A stretch of DNA of 17,121 bases, taken from positions 1 to 17,121 of the forward strand of contig JAQWCZ010000008.1 in assembly GCA_028705705.1 (NCBI GenBank), given 5' to 3'. Positions 8,928 through 17,121 of this stretch are shown in pieces; the stretch's first letter is position 1; each line of letters starts with the position of its first letter. Below the pieces are notes generated by a model that saw only the letters and a list, made by a program, of their open reading frames with translations, did no database searches and was not told the DNA's origin. The position numbers and the translations under genes are program-made. The stretch comes from Paludibacter sp. Lineage in GTDB: Bacteria > Bacteroidota > Bacteroidia > Bacteroidales > Paludibacteraceae.

Positions 8928-10139
8928 TTATTCCAGGTTGACACTTAAGCCGAGACCTCTTAACTCGTGAAGTAATACATTGAGTGATTCCGGAATACCG
9001 GGAGCCGGCATTGGTTCACCCTTCACAATTGCTTCATACGTACGGGCACGACCCAGTACATCATCCGATTTAACGGTGAGTATTTCCTGCAGGATGTGAG
9101 CAGCGCCGAATGCTTCAAGCGCCCAAACTTCCATTTCTCCAAAACGCTGTCCACCAAATTGGGCTTTACCACCAAGTGGCTGTTGTGTAATCAGCGAGTA
9201 TGGACCGATTGAACGGGCATGCATTTTATCTTCAACCATGTGACCTAATTTCAGCATATAAATTACACCTACTGTTGCAGCCTGGTCAAAACGTTCACCG
9301 GTTCCTCCGTCATACAAATATGTTTTACCATATTGAGGTACACTAGCCTTTTCAGTCCATTTATTCAAATCTTCTAAGGTTGCACCATCAAAAATAGGGG
9401 TAGCAAAGCGAACACCCAATTCTTTTCCTGCCCAACCCAGTACCGTTTCGAAAATCTGTCCCAGGTTCATACGTGAAGGCACGCCCAGCGGGTTCAACAC
9501 GATGTCAACCGGAGTTCCGTCGGCAAGGAAAGGCATATCTTCCTGACGCACAATGCGCGACACAATACCCTTGTTACCATGGCGACCGGCCATTTTATCA
9601 CCCACGCGAATTTTACGTTTTTTTGCGATATATACTTTAGCTACCTGAACGATACCAGTTGGCAATTCGTCACCGATGGTAATATTAAATTTCTGACGCT
9701 TAATTTGCGCATCCAGTTCTTTATACTTTTTCAGGTAATTGAGGATAAGTTGTCTGATCAGCTCATTTTTATGAGTATCCTGTGTCCATTTACTCAATTG
9801 AACTGTTGAATAATCAATTTCTCTCAGACGTTCTTCCGTAAATTTGCTGTTCCTGGTAATCAAATCAGTTCCAAGAAAATCTTTTACTCCTGCAGATGTA
9901 AGGTCAGCAGTCAGGACAAGTAATTTCTCAATCAAGGTGTTTCTCAACACATTAGCCTGAGCTTCAAATTCTTCATCCAAACGAGGCAACACAGCCTTGT
10001 CGGCTAATTTTGACTTTCTATTCTTCTGTGCTTTCGAGAACAGACGTTTTCCGATTACAACGCCCGACAATGATGGTGTTGCTTTTAATGAAGCATCCTT
10101 AACATCTCCTGCTTTGTCTCCAAAGATAGCCCGGAGCAA
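8928..10139 (-). CDS. rpoB: RNA polymerase beta subunit, C-terminal part (downstream of an in-frame stop)
   Basis: Continues the beta reading frame after the TAA at 10164-10166. The open frame runs from 10163; the first usable start is a TTG at 10139, which would give 403 aa beginning [17 protein letters not shown] in family terms. It carries the C-terminal beta domains: [12 protein letters not shown] (active-centre lysine/histidine region), [13 protein letters not shown], the [24 protein letters not shown] segment close to the clamp contact with beta-prime, and a normal C-terminus. The frame is the same as in the upstream part, and the two together give 1272 codons, the usual Bacteroidota beta length. 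Nothing is missing except the one converted codon. The TTG start is family-conserved coding sequence (PEEKLL) and has no independent initiation signal, so I treat this as one interrupted gene. Confidence 0.9.
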   Translation of the reverse strand: MLRAIFGDKAGDVKDASLKATPSLSGVVIGKRLFSKAQKNRKSKLADKAVLPRLDEEFEAQANVLRNTLIEKLLVLTADLTSAGVKDFLGTDLITRNSKFTEERLREIDYSTVQLSKWTQDTHKNELIRQLILNYLKKYKELDAQIKRQKFNITIGDELPTGIVQVAKVYIAKKRKIRVGDKMAGRHGNKGIVSRIVRQEDMPFLADGTPVDIVLNPLGVPSRMNLGQIFETVLGWAGKELGVRFATPIFDGATLEDLNKWTEKASVPQYGKTYLYDGGTGERFDQAATVGVIYMLKLGHMVEDKMHARSIGPYSLITQQPLGGKAQFGGQRFGEMEVWALEAFGAAHILQEILTVKSDDVLGRARTYEAIVKGEPMPAPGIPESLNVLLHELRGLGLSVNLE

Positions 10140-10163
10140 TTTTTCTTCCGGAGAAGGATCCGA

Positions 10164-10166
10164 TTA
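10164..10166 (-). other. In-frame TAA interrupting rpoB (codon 861)
   Basis: The - strand reads ...ATC ACA CCG AAA GGT TAA TCG GAT CCT... in the beta frame. The family motif here is K-x-T-P-K-G-E followed by a Pro-Glu-Glu-Lys segment (E. coli KVTPKGET). GAA to TAA is one substitution (+ strand C to A at 10166). Reading continues in the same frame on both sides with no inserted or deleted bases. TAA is the normal stop of other genes in the window (rprY, mutL, rpoC, tuf), so reassignment is excluded. Confidence 0.97.
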
Positions 10167-12746
10167 ACCTTTCGGTGTGATTTTACCAATGATGATATCA
10201 CCCGGCTCAATGCGGGCGCCGATGCGAATGATCCCATTTTCATCCAGATCACGCGTTGCTTCTTCACTTACATTCGGAATATCAGCAGTAAATTCTTCCA
10301 CACCACGTTTGGTTTCCCTCACCTCCAATAACTGCTCAACCACATGAACAGATGTAAATACATCATCGCGTACCAATCTTTCATTGACTACAATCGCATC
10401 TTCAAAGTTGTAACCCTTCCATGGCATGAAAGCCACTTTCAGGTTTTTACCGATAGCCAATTCACCATTTTGAGTTGAATATCCTTCTGTCAAAATCATA
10501 CCTGCTTCAACGCGATCATCTTTACGAACTAAGGAACGCAGGTCGATGGTTGTATTCTGGTTTGTTTTCAGGAATTTCGGTAGTTTATATTCTTTTACAG
10601 CCGATTCGAAGCTGATAAATTCTTCTTCTTCGGTTCTGTCATATTTTATTTTGATACAGTCTGCATCGGTATATACGACTACCCCGTTTCCTTCCGCGGT
10701 GATTTGTGTGCGGGAATCGCGAATCAGCTGACCTTCGATGCCAGTACCTACGATAGGAGCTTCACAACGCAACAAAGGTACCGCCTGACGCATCATGTTC
10801 GATCCCATCAACGCACGGTTTGCATCGTCATGTTCAAGGAACGGAATCAATGCCGCTGCTATTGAAGCAATTTGAGATGGAGAAACGTCCATCAGGTGAA
10901 CCTGTTCAGGAGGAACAACTGGGAAATCGGCGCCTAAACGTGATTTCACCTTGGTGCGGATAAATGTCCCATTATCATTCAATGGCGCATTACCCTGGGC
11001 AACCACTAAATCCTCTTCTTCTTCAGCAGTATAATATTTTATTCCATTATCAGAAATATCAACCACCGAATTATTTACTGTACGATATGGGGTTTCAATA
11101 AAACCAAGATCGTTAATCTTCGCGTAAATACATAAAGATGAAATCAACCCAATATTCGGACCTTCAGGTGTTTCGATCGGGCAAAGACGACCATAGTGCG
11201 TGTAATGTACGTCGCGAACCTCGAAGCCAGCACGTTCACGTGACAAACCGCCAGGACCGAGCGCCGACATACGGCGTTTGTGCGTAATCTCAGCCAACGG
11301 GTTTTGCTGATCCATGAACTGCGACAATGCGTTCGTTCCAAAAAATGAATTGATAACCGAAGAAATGCTTTTCGCGTTGATCAGGTCAATGGGTGTAAAC
11401 ACCTCGTTATCACGAACATTCATTCTTTCACGGATGGTACGGGCCATACGGGAAAGTCCAACGCCAAACTGGTTGTACATTTGTTCACCAACCGTACGAA
11501 CACGACGGTTACTCAAGTGGTCGATGTCATCCACTTCAGCTTTAGAGTTGATTAACTCAATCAGATATTTAATGATTTCAATGATGTCTTCTTTGGTCAA
11601 CACTTTGATATCAGGACTAATCGACAAGTTGAGTTTACGGTTGATACGAAAACGCCCTACATCACCTAAATCGTACCGTTTTTCTGAGAAGAAAAGGTTG
11701 TTGATAACCTCGCGTGCAGTTGAATCATCCGCAGGAACGGCATTACGCAACTGGCGATAAATGTATACCACTGCTTCTTTTTCGGAATTACTCGGGTCTT
11801 TTTGGAGGGTATTATAAATGATTGCATAATCATTCTGGTTGGCATCACCCTTATGTAAAAGAATTGTTTGAGCGCCAGACTCAAGTATATCATCAACGTG
11901 TTTACTTTCCAGAATAGTTTCCCTGTCGATGATGACCTCATTACGTTCAATACTTACCACTTCACCGGTATCTTCATCAACAAAATCCTCTACCCAACTT
12001 TTTAATACACGTGCAGCAAGTTTCTGTCCAATAGCTTTTTTCAAGCTGGCTTTACTAACTTTAATTTCTTCAGCGAGATTAAAGATTTCAAGAATATCTT
12101 TATCACTTTCGAATCCGATTGCACGCAGCAGCGTGGTTACCGGTAATTTCTTTTTACGATCGATGTATGCATACATCACATTATTGATATCCGTAGCAAA
12201 CTCGATCCAAGAGCCACGGAAAGGAATAATACGCGCTGAATACAACTTGGTACCATTGGCATGCATGCTTTGTCCGAAAAACACACCCGGAGAACGATGC
12301 AATTGAGACACAATGACACGTTCCGCACCATTAATGACAAATGTGCCTTTAGGAGTCATGTAAGGAATCGGTCCCAGATAAACATCCTGAATTACCGTAT
12401 CAAAGTCTTCATGATCCGGGTCAGTACAATACAATTTTAATTTAGCCTTTAACGGGATAGAATAAGTTAAGCCTCTTTCGATACATTCCTCAATACTATA
12501 CCTGGGAGGGTCAACATAGTAATCAAGGAATTCGAGGATAAAATTATTACGGGTATCTGCAATAGGAAAGTTTTCCATGAAAACCTTATACAGACCTTCG
12601 GTTTTTCTTTTTTCAGGGGAAGTATCCATCTGAAAAAAGTCATGAAAAGATTTTAATTGAACTTCCAGAAAGTCGGGGTAATCAAACTGGTTTTTTATGG
12701 AAGCAAAATTGATTCTCTGATCTTTATTTGATGAAGACATTTTCAA
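10164..12746 (-). CDS. rpoB: RNA polymerase beta subunit, N-terminal part (ends at a premature stop)
   Basis: The first 860 residues of the beta subunit, ending at TPKG followed by TAA. It includes the protrusion, lobe and fork regions. The rifampicin-binding cluster reads like the sensitive type: residues 474-496 contain Q476, D479, H489, R492 and S494, corresponding to E. coli Q513, D516, H526, R529 and S531. If translation really stopped here, the product would lack roughly the last third of beta, including part of the active centre and the main contacts with beta-prime, and could not work alone. The start is the ATG at 12746 or the third codon, also ATG, at 12740; A-rich DNA without a Shine-Dalgarno sequence precedes both. 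It lies 144 bp after rplL, a gap with two hairpins. Confidence 0.95.
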   Translation of the reverse strand: MKMSSSNKDQRINFASIKNQFDYPDFLEVQLKSFHDFFQMDTSPEKRKTEGLYKVFMENFPIADTRNNFILEFLDYYVDPPRYSIEECIERGLTYSIPLKAKLKLYCTDPDHEDFDTVIQDVYLGPIPYMTPKGTFVINGAERVIVSQLHRSPGVFFGQSMHANGTKLYSARIIPFRGSWIEFATDINNVMYAYIDRKKKLPVTTLLRAIGFESDKDILEIFNLAEEIKVSKASLKKAIGQKLAARVLKSWVEDFVDEDTGEVVSIERNEVIIDRETILESKHVDDILESGAQTILLHKGDANQNDYAIIYNTLQKDPSNSEKEAVVYIYRQLRNAVPADDSTAREVINNLFFSEKRYDLGDVGRFRINRKLNLSISPDIKVLTKEDIIEIIKYLIELINSKAEVDDIDHLSNRRVRTVGEQMYNQFGVGLSRMARTIRERMNVRDNEVFTPIDLINAKSISSVINSFFGTNALSQFMDQQNPLAEITHKRRMSALGPGGLSRERAGFEVRDVHYTHYGRLCPIETPEGPNIGLISSLCIYAKINDLGFIETPYRTVNNSVVDISDNGIKYYTAEEEEDLVVAQGNAPLNDNGTFIRTKVKSRLGADFPVVPPEQVHLMDVSPSQIASIAAALIPFLEHDDANRALMGSNMMRQAVPLLRCEAPIVGTGIEGQLIRDSRTQITAEGNGVVVYTDADCIKIKYDRTEEEEFISFESAVKEYKLPKFLKTNQNTTIDLRSLVRKDDRVEAGMILTEGYSTQNGELAIGKNLKVAFMPWKGYNFEDAIVVNERLVRDDVFTSVHVVEQLLEVRETKRGVEEFTADIPNVSEEATRDLDENGIIRIGARIEPGDIIIGKITPKG

Positions 12747-12783
12747 AGAGTTTATAGTTGATGCAGTGAACTTAACTGTAGCG

Positions 12784-12805
12784 TGAACTCAGGTATATGA
12801 GTTCA
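12784..12805. promoter_or_regulatory. Hairpin in the rpoB leader
   Basis: A perfect 8-bp stem, tgaactca/tgagttca, with a 6-nt loop, 38 bp upstream of the rpoB start. It lies in the rplL-rpoB gap, transcribed on the - strand. No U-run follows. It may shape the rpoB leader mRNA, for example for processing or translational control; the function is inference. Confidence 0.4.
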
Positions 12806-12826
12806 ATATTAATATAGACATGAAAA

Positions 12827-12861
12827 GGTTTAGAATCCCCCTGTAAGAGGGAATCTAAACC
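12827..12861 (-). promoter_or_regulatory. Putative attenuator hairpin between rplL and rpoB
   Basis: The arms ggtttagattccc and gggattctaaacc on the - strand (12861-12849 and 12839-12827) form a 13-bp stem with one mismatch. A short TTTT follows. It starts 29 bp after the rplL stop codon. In many bacteria a partial terminator or RNase III site in this gap lowers polymerase-subunit expression relative to the L10/L12 proteins; a similar role fits the position. The short T-run suggests weak termination at most. Confidence 0.55.
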
Positions 12862-12890
12862 ACAATCCTGATTATCAGGCAATTTATTTT

Positions 12891-13271
12891 TTACTTAAGT
12901 TCTACTTCAGCTCCGCCTTCAGTCAACGCTTTGTTCAGGGCATCCGCTTCGTCTTTTGTAACACCTTCTTTAATTGCTGAAGGAGCTGCATCTACCAGGT
13001 CTTTAGCTTCTTTCAATCCGAGTCCTGTAAGTTCTTTCACTAATTTAACGATTGCTAATTTATTAGCGCCAGGGCTTTTCAAGATTACATCGAAAGAATT
13101 TTTTTCTTCTACTACCTCAGCAGCAGGACCGGCAGCAGGGCCAGCGGCAACTGCAACTGCAGCAGCAGCGGGTTCGATACCATATTCGTCTTTCAAAATT
13201 TGAGCTAACTCATTTACTTCTTTAACGGTCAAGTTAACTAATTGTTCTGCAAAAGCTTTCAAATCTGCCAT
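12891..13271 (-). CDS. rplL: 50S ribosomal protein L7/L12
   Basis: The flexible stalk protein that recruits translation GTPases such as EF-Tu and EF-G to the ribosome; several copies bind L10. The 126-aa protein has an N-terminal dimerisation helix region (1-33), an Ala/Gly/Pro-rich hinge (about 34-52), and a C-terminal globular domain with the [20 protein letters not shown] and LKEAKDLVD segments that contact the GTPase factors. Length and architecture are normal. It starts 45 bp after rplJ, the usual L10-L12 order, and its hinge gives the only low-complexity coding stretch in the window. Confidence 0.98.
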   Translation of the reverse strand: MADLKAFAEQLVNLTVKEVNELAQILKDEYGIEPAAAAVAVAAGPAAGPAAEVVEEKNSFDVILKSPGANKLAIVKLVKELTGLGLKEAKDLVDAAPSAIKEGVTKDEADALNKALTEGGAEVELK

Positions 13272-13316
13272 TGTCTTAATTTTTATAGATTTTATTTTTG
13301 TTTTTTTATTCTGAGA

Positions 13317-13838
13317 TTATCTTTCCGACAATGTTTTCAACACGCCGTGAATAGTAGTACCTCCGGATTGGAGTGCGGACATAACGTTCTTAACAGGCGA
13401 TTGCAACAATCCGATGATTTCGCCGATAAGTTCATTTTTACTCTTGATAGAGATCAACGTTTCTAATTGGTTTTCACCAATATAGAATGACTCTTCAACA
13501 TAAGCAGCTTTCAGTACAGGTTTTTTATTCTTGTTACTTTTGCTGAATTCCTTGATAAGTTTAGCAGGAGCATTGCCATTATTGGATAGCATAAGAGAGG
13601 TTTCTCCTTTCAGGGTACCGAACAATTCACTGAAATCAGTACCTGAATTCTCTAATGCCTTTTTAAGCAGGGTGTTTTTAACTACCATCAGTTTCACATC
13701 CTGTTTAAAACAAGTTCTGCGTAATTTACTTGTTTCTTCAGCATTTAATCCGCCGATATCGGCCAGATAGAAATGTGCATATGATTGAATCGTTGACTCA
13801 AGTTGTTTTATAACTGTGCTTTTATCTTCCTTTTTCAT
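13317..13838 (-). CDS. rplJ: 50S ribosomal protein L10
   Basis: L10 (173 aa) anchors L7/L12 dimers to 23S rRNA at the stalk base. The N-terminal rRNA-binding domain contains the LRRTCFKQDVKLMVVKNTLLKKA pattern, followed by the central beta region with FGTLKGETSLM. A C-terminal helix (about 145-173) would bind L12. It starts only 12 bp after rplA, so there is no space for a separate L10 autoregulatory leader of the E. coli type immediately upstream. Normal length; part of the rplKAJL block. Confidence 0.98.
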   Translation of the reverse strand: MKKEDKSTVIKQLESTIQSYAHFYLADIGGLNAEETSKLRRTCFKQDVKLMVVKNTLLKKALENSGTDFSELFGTLKGETSLMLSNNGNAPAKLIKEFSKSNKNKKPVLKAAYVEESFYIGENQLETLISIKSKNELIGEIIGLLQSPVKNVMSALQSGGTTIHGVLKTLSER

Positions 13839-13850
13839 AAACTTTTAATT

Positions 13851-14546
13851 TTATTCTTCAACTGATTTTGGGTCAATTTTAATACCCAGACTCATTGTGC
13901 TCGAAAGATAAATGCTCTTCACATAAGTACCTTTGGCTGCTGTCGGTTTTAGTTTCATCAATGTAGAGATAAATTCTTTGGCATTTTCAACAATCATTTC
14001 GGTAGTGAATGACACTTTACCGATAGATGTATGAACGATACCGGCTTTATCAACCTTGAAGTCGATTTTACCTTGTTTTACCTCTTTAACTGCACCTGCC
14101 ACGTCATTGGTAACGGTACCGCTTTTAGGGTTCGGCATCAATCCGCGCGGACCGAGCACGCGACCCAGCGCACCTAATTTACCCATGATGGCAGGCATTG
14201 TGATGATCACATCAACATCAGTCCAACCGCCTTTTATTTTTTCGATATATTCATCGAGGCCGACAAAGTCAGCTCCGGCTTCTTTAGCCGCTGCTTCCTG
14301 ATCGGGTGTACATAATGCAAGAACCCTTACTTGTTTACCGGTTCCGTTTGGTAACGACACTACACCGCGTACCATCTGGTTGGCTTTACGTGGGTCAACA
14401 CCTAAGCGTACATCAATATCTACTGAAGCATCGAATTTAGTGGTTGTAATTTCTTTAACCAATTCAGCTGCTTCCTTTAGTGTATAGGCTTTTCCCGCTT
14501 CAACTTTTGCGTTAGCCAACTTTTGATTTTTTGTCAGTTTACTCAT
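13851..14546 (-). CDS. rplA: 50S ribosomal protein L1
   Basis: L1 (231 aa) forms the mobile stalk on the E-site side of the large subunit and in many bacteria represses its own operon by binding mRNA. The family signature is clear in the central part: [25 protein letters not shown]. The N-terminal half carries the ALVKE-type region with [15 protein letters not shown]. Length is normal. It is 14 bp downstream of rplK and 12 bp upstream of rplJ, so one polycistronic transcript is very likely. Confidence 0.99.
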   Translation of the reverse strand: MSKLTKNQKLANAKVEAGKAYTLKEAAELVKEITTTKFDASVDIDVRLGVDPRKANQMVRGVVSLPNGTGKQVRVLALCTPDQEAAAKEAGADFVGLDEYIEKIKGGWTDVDVIITMPAIMGKLGALGRVLGPRGLMPNPKSGTVTNDVAGAVKEVKQGKIDFKVDKAGIVHTSIGKVSFTTEMIVENAKEFISTLMKLKPTAAKGTYVKSIYLSSTMSLGIKIDPKSVEE

Positions 14547-14560
14547 TATTGAAGTCTTTA

Positions 14561-15004
14561 TTAATTATTACCAGGAAAATTACCTTTTACGGTAATACCC
14601 ATACTTCTCGCTGTACCGGCCACCATTTTCATGGCAGCTTCTAACTCAAAACAATTCAAATCGACCATTTTGTCCTCGGCAATTTGTTTTACCTGTTCCC
14701 AGGTAATTTCAGCCACCTTTTTACGGTTAGGCTCAGCCGAACCTCCTTTAGCTTTTGAAGCTTCCAGCAACTGAATAGCAACCGGGGGAGTTTTAACAAT
14801 AAAATCGAATGATTTGTCAGAGTAATAGGTGATAACAACAGGTAAAACCTTGCCGGCTTTATCCTGGGTTCTGGCATTAAATTGTTTGCAAAACTCCATA
14901 ATGTTGATCCCTTTAGCACCCAACGCAGGTCCTACCGGGGGAGATGGGTTTGCCGCACCTCCTTTAATCTGTAATTTAATAAGTCCAGCAATCTCTTTAG
15001 CCAT
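14561..15004 (-). CDS. rplK: 50S ribosomal protein L11
   Basis: L11 (147 aa) sits at the GTPase-associated centre with L10/L12 and helps factor binding. The N-terminal domain has the typical proline-rich stretch [20 protein letters not shown], where thiostrepton-type antibiotics bind next to rRNA. The C-terminal rRNA-binding domain ends in the family pattern [12 protein letters not shown]. Normal length. It follows nusG by 52 bp and precedes rplA by 14 bp. Confidence 0.99.
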   Translation of the reverse strand: MAKEIAGLIKLQIKGGAANPSPPVGPALGAKGINIMEFCKQFNARTQDKAGKVLPVVITYYSDKSFDFIVKTPPVAIQLLEASKAKGGSAEPNRKKVAEITWEQVKQIAEDKMVDLNCFELEAAMKMVAGTARSMGITVKGNFPGNN

Positions 15005-15056
15005 AATTGTTATTTTTTGAAGATTAAATGGAAAAACCGGTCTGTAACTGAACCGA

Positions 15057-15605
15057 CTATTCCCGTTCTACCTGATTGAAAGAAAGTTCAAGCGGAGTTT
15101 TCCGACCGAACACTAAAACCATAACTTTGAGTTTTTTCTTCTCGTTATTGACTTCCTCTATAATACCCGTGAAACCATTAAACGGACCGGAAATCACTTT
15201 CACGCTCTCATCCTTCAGGTAAGGAGTCAGCAAGTCAGCTTCGCTTTCCTGCATTTCATCCACTACCCCAAGAATTCTGTTCACTTCGGCACCTCGTACC
15301 GGAGTGGGAACGTTATTCTTTTCCTCTAAAAATCCGAAAACATTTGGAATCTGACGGATACGGTGAGCAACTTCTCCAACGAGATTCGCCTCTATCAAGA
15401 CATATCCCGGCATGAGATTAATCTCTTTCGTGACATGTTTTCCGTTACGTATAATTATCTTTTTTTCAGTAGGAATAACTACCTGAGTAACAAACTGACC
15501 AAGATCGGAATTTTTGATATCAGCATCTATATATTCCTTTACCTTGCTTTCTTTTCCACTAAAGGCACGTAACACGTACCATTTGAAGTTGTTTGTTTCA
15601 GACAC
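15057..15605 (-). CDS. nusG: Transcription elongation/antitermination factor NusG
   Basis: NusG (182 aa) binds the clamp of RNA polymerase, modulates pausing and can link transcription to translation or Rho. The NGN domain starts at [20 protein letters not shown] (8-27), with [10 protein letters not shown] and [10 protein letters not shown] further on. The C-terminal KOW domain contains [17 protein letters not shown] and ends [11 protein letters not shown]. This is the ordinary single-copy core NusG by context (secE-nusG-rplK), not a specialised UpxY-type paralogue of capsule loci. It ends in TAG and lies 20 bp after secE. Confidence 0.98.
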   Translation of the reverse strand: MSETNNFKWYVLRAFSGKESKVKEYIDADIKNSDLGQFVTQVVIPTEKKIIIRNGKHVTKEINLMPGYVLIEANLVGEVAHRIRQIPNVFGFLEEKNNVPTPVRGAEVNRILGVVDEMQESEADLLTPYLKDESVKVISGPFNGFTGIIEEVNNEKKKLKVMVLVFGRKTPLELSFNQVERE

Positions 15606-15625
15606 AGTAAATCCTCCTAAATTAA

Positions 15626-15817
15626 TTACAATAATTTTTCGTAAACGAAAGTCATGATAGATTCAAAACCCAGGTCCATAACCCATACTATCAAGGCAAT
15701 AATGATGGAAGCAATCAAAACCACGATAGCACTGTTCGTCAATTCAGCGCGTGTTGGCCACGACACTTTCTGAACAAGTTCTGTATACGACTCTTTGATA
15801 TAGTTTATTACTTTCAT
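15626..15817 (-). CDS. secE: Preprotein translocase subunit SecE
   Basis: A small (63 aa) essential subunit of the SecYEG protein-conducting channel in the inner membrane, clamping the two halves of SecY. The conserved cytoplasmic amphipathic region is visible with the motif QKVSWPTRAEL (15-25 or nearby). One hydrophobic transmembrane segment follows (about 27-48), then a short tail. I chose the ATG at 15817: the frame stays open upstream, but only by reading through the tRNA-Trp gene, and that extension has no family support. It lies 16 bp after the tRNA and 20 bp before nusG. Confidence 0.97.
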   Translation of the reverse strand: MKVINYIKESYTELVQKVSWPTRAELTNSAIVVLIASIIIALIVWVMDLGFESIMTFVYEKLL

Positions 15818-15833
15818 ATATAAATAGAATTTG

Positions 15834-15906
15834 CACGGGCAGAGAGGCTCGAACTCCCGACACCTGGTTTTGGAGACCAGTGCTCTACCAACTGAGCTAC
15901 GCCCGT
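15834..15906 (-). tRNA. tRNA-Trp (anticodon CCA)
   Basis: The - strand from 15906 folds into a full cloverleaf: acceptor stem acgggcg/tgcccgt, D-arm with agctcagttggtagagc, anticodon stem ctggt/accag with loop ctCCAaa, and T-arm with gggagTTCGAgcctct. The discriminator base is G, as expected for tRNA-Trp. The genome follows it with CAA, so the 3' CCA end is not encoded and must be added by CCA-adding enzyme. It lies between tuf and secE, a common position in Bacteroidales. Confidence 0.97.
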
Positions 15907-15918
15907 AGGAAACAACCC

Positions 15919-15951
15919 CACCCAAACCTTCCCCTAAAGGGAGAGGGCTTT
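15919..15951. repeat. C-rich/G-rich hairpin upstream of tRNA-Trp
   Basis: In the 109-bp gap between tuf and the tRNA, ccttcccctaaagggagagg forms a short stem of C-rich and G-rich arms (cccct/aggg type). On the - strand it sits upstream of the tRNA. It looks like a degenerate relative of the repeat at the tuf stop codon. It may be an mRNA-processing element or an inert dispersed repeat. Confidence 0.4.
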
Positions 15952-15986
15952 TATTTGTAGGGTTGTGATTCTTATTTACTCTCTAG

Positions 15987-16018
15987 AAGTCCCCCATTGG
16001 GGAAATTTAGGGGGCTTA
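15987..16018. repeat. Nested palindrome overlapping the tuf stop codon
   Basis: aagtcccc pairs with ggggcttt-like sequence (15987-15994 against 16010-16017, with one G-T pair), and an inner ccccattgggg (15992-16002) can form an alternative stem. It covers the tuf stop codon (16016-16018). No poly-U tail follows on the - strand, so strong termination is unlikely and tuf may be read into the tRNA and secE. The agtccccc...gggggct form matches a dispersed Bacteroidota intergenic repeat that I recall. Confidence 0.5.
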
Positions 16019-17121
16019 GTCTAACAATTCAGTAATCTGACCTGAACCAACTGTACGTCCACCTTCGCGGATTGCGAAACGCAATCCTACGTTACAAGCT
16101 ACAGGATAAATCAGTTTTACTGTGATTTCCAGGTTGTCGCCCGGCATTACCATTTCAGTTCCTTCCGGCAATTGAATTTCACCGGTTACGTCTAATGTAC
16201 GGATGTAGAACTGAGGACGATATTTATTATGGAATGGTGTGTGACGACCACCTTCTTCTTTCTTCAGGATATAAACCGCTGCTTTGAAAGTAGTGTGAGG
16301 AGTCACTTTACCCGGGTGGGTAATAACCATACCACGTTTGATTTCGTCTTTATCGATACCGCGCAACAACAAACCAACGTTATCACCAGCTTGACCATCG
16401 TCCAGAATTTTGCGGAACATTTCCACACCAGTTACAACTGATTTTTTAGCTTCGTGACCCAAACCAATGATCTGAACTTCTTCACCAGTTTTGATTTTAC
16501 CAGTTTCGATACGACCAGTAGCAACTGTACCACGACCTGTGATAGAGAACACGTCTTCTACCGGCATCAGGAATGGTTTGTCAACAGCACGCTCCGGTAA
16601 TTCAATCCAGGTATCAACGGCATCCATCAGTTCCATTACCTTATCTTCCCATTCAGGGACACCATTCAATGCACCAAGAGCAGATCCTCGGATGATAGGT
16701 GTGTTGTCGCCATCGAATTCATAGAATGAAAGCAGTTCACGCATTTCCATTTCTACCAGTTCCAACATTTCTTCGTCGTCAACCATGTCACATTTGTTCA
16801 TGAAAACAACGATACGGGGAACGTTTACCTGACGAGCCAACAGGATATGCTCACGAGTCTGAGGCATCGGACCATCAGTAGCAGCAACTACGATGATAGC
16901 ACCGTCCATTTGAGCAGCACCGGTAACCATGTTCTTAACGTAGTCAGCGTGACCCGGACAGTCAACGTGCGCATAGTGACGAATAGCTGTCTGGTATTCA
17001 ACGTGTGAAGTATTAATTGTAATACCACGTTCTTTTTCTTCAGGAGCATTATCGATTGAATCGAATGAACGCAACTCAGAAAGTCCTTTTTTTGCTAATA
17101 CAGTAGTAATAGCAGCGGTCA
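16016..17121 (-). CDS. tuf: Elongation factor Tu (N-terminal end outside window)
   Basis: EF-Tu carries aminoacyl-tRNA to the ribosomal A site as a GTP complex. 367 residues are present, reading in from the window edge ([12 protein letters not shown]...); about 27 N-terminal residues are missing, including the P-loop GHVDHGKT. The Met at 17074 (as TTG) is internal. Visible are the G2 switch region ([14 protein letters not shown]), G3 DCPGHADY, G4 NKCD and G5 GSAL, then domain 2 ([13 protein letters not shown]) and domain 3, with a normal C-terminus ending in ELLD. All GTPase motifs inside the window are intact. It is the most upstream gene of the block seen here. Confidence 0.98.
   Translation of the reverse strand, partial: TAAITTVLAKKGLSELRSFDSIDNAPEEKERGITINTSHVEYQTAIRHYAHVDCPGHADYVKNMVTGAAQMDGAIIVVAATDGPMPQTREHILLARQVNVPRIVVFMNKCDMVDDEEMLELVEMEMRELLSFYEFDGDNTPIIRGSALGALNGVPEWEDKVMELMDAVDTWIELPERAVDKPFLMPVEDVFSITGRGTVATGRIETGKIKTGEEVQIIGLGHEAKKSVVTGVEMFRKILDDGQAGDNVGLLLRGIDKDEIKRGMVITHPGKVTPHTTFKAAVYILKKEEGGRHTPFHNKYRPQFYIRTLDVTGEIQLPEGTEMVMPGDNLEITVKLIYPVACNVGLRFAIREGGRTVGSGQITELLD

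Noticed and set aside
10164..10166. Stop-codon reassignment (alternative genetic code) to explain the rpoB TAA
   Set aside because: rprY, mutL, rpoC, rpoB itself and tuf all end at TAA at the expected family C-termini, so TAA is a normal stop here.
11209..11324. Rifampicin-resistance mutations in the beta cluster
   Set aside because: The key positions (E. coli Q513, D516, H526, R529, S531 equivalents) all carry the sensitive-type residues.
13839..13850. L10 autoregulatory leader before rplJ
   Set aside because: Only 12 bp separate rplA and rplJ, too little for the known leader fold; any such control must be elsewhere.
15037..15055. Hairpin between nusG and rplK as a terminator
   Set aside because: Only about 4 firm base pairs despite a following T-run; too weak to claim.
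15818..15925. N-terminal extension of secE by 36 residues
   Set aside because: The extension is the reverse reading of the tRNA-Trp gene; the family N-terminus fits the ATG at 15817.

Overview
The window (about 17.1 kb, moderate GC) looks like chromosomal core from a member of the Bacteroidales (phylum Bacteroidota). The reasons are an RprX/RprY-like two-component pair that closely resembles the Bacteroides one, beta and beta-prime subunits of Bacteroidota length (about 1272 codons and 1429 aa), A-rich gene starts with no convincing Shine-Dalgarno sequences, and the order tuf - tRNA-Trp - secE - nusG - rplKAJL - rpoBC. I cannot place it to genus.

Layout. At the left, on the + strand, lie the 3' end of a sensor histidine kinase gene and the complete gene of its response regulator, overlapping by 8 bp. 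They converge on mutL, and a 26-bp inverted repeat between them probably ends transcription from both sides. Everything else is on the - strand. In the direction of transcription (right to left) it is: tuf (5' end outside the window), tRNA-Trp, secE, nusG, rplK, rplA, rplJ, rplL, rpoB, rpoC, a strong terminator, a short mannose-1-phosphate guanylyltransferase gene, a small tail-anchored protein of unknown function, and mutL. No stretch longer than about 150 bp lacks a gene; the gaps hold hairpins and repeat-like palindromes.

How the genes work together. tuf to rpoC form the classical translation/transcription supercluster: elongation factor Tu, the tryptophan tRNA, a Sec translocon subunit, the elongation/antitermination factor NusG, four large-subunit proteins (the L11/L1 and L10/L12 stalks) and the two large RNA polymerase subunits. 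manC, the small membrane protein and mutL follow as separate functions.

The standout anomaly is in rpoB. The beta reading frame is interrupted by one in-frame TAA (- strand codon 861, + strand 10164-10166), exactly where the family has Glu in the motif KxTPKGE. Both sides are in the same frame and otherwise look intact, so one base change explains it. A sequencing or assembly error is the most likely cause. A real nonsense mutation with suppression, or a genuinely two-piece beta subunit, would be remarkable. I found no mobile element, CRISPR array, defence system or unknown gene cluster.
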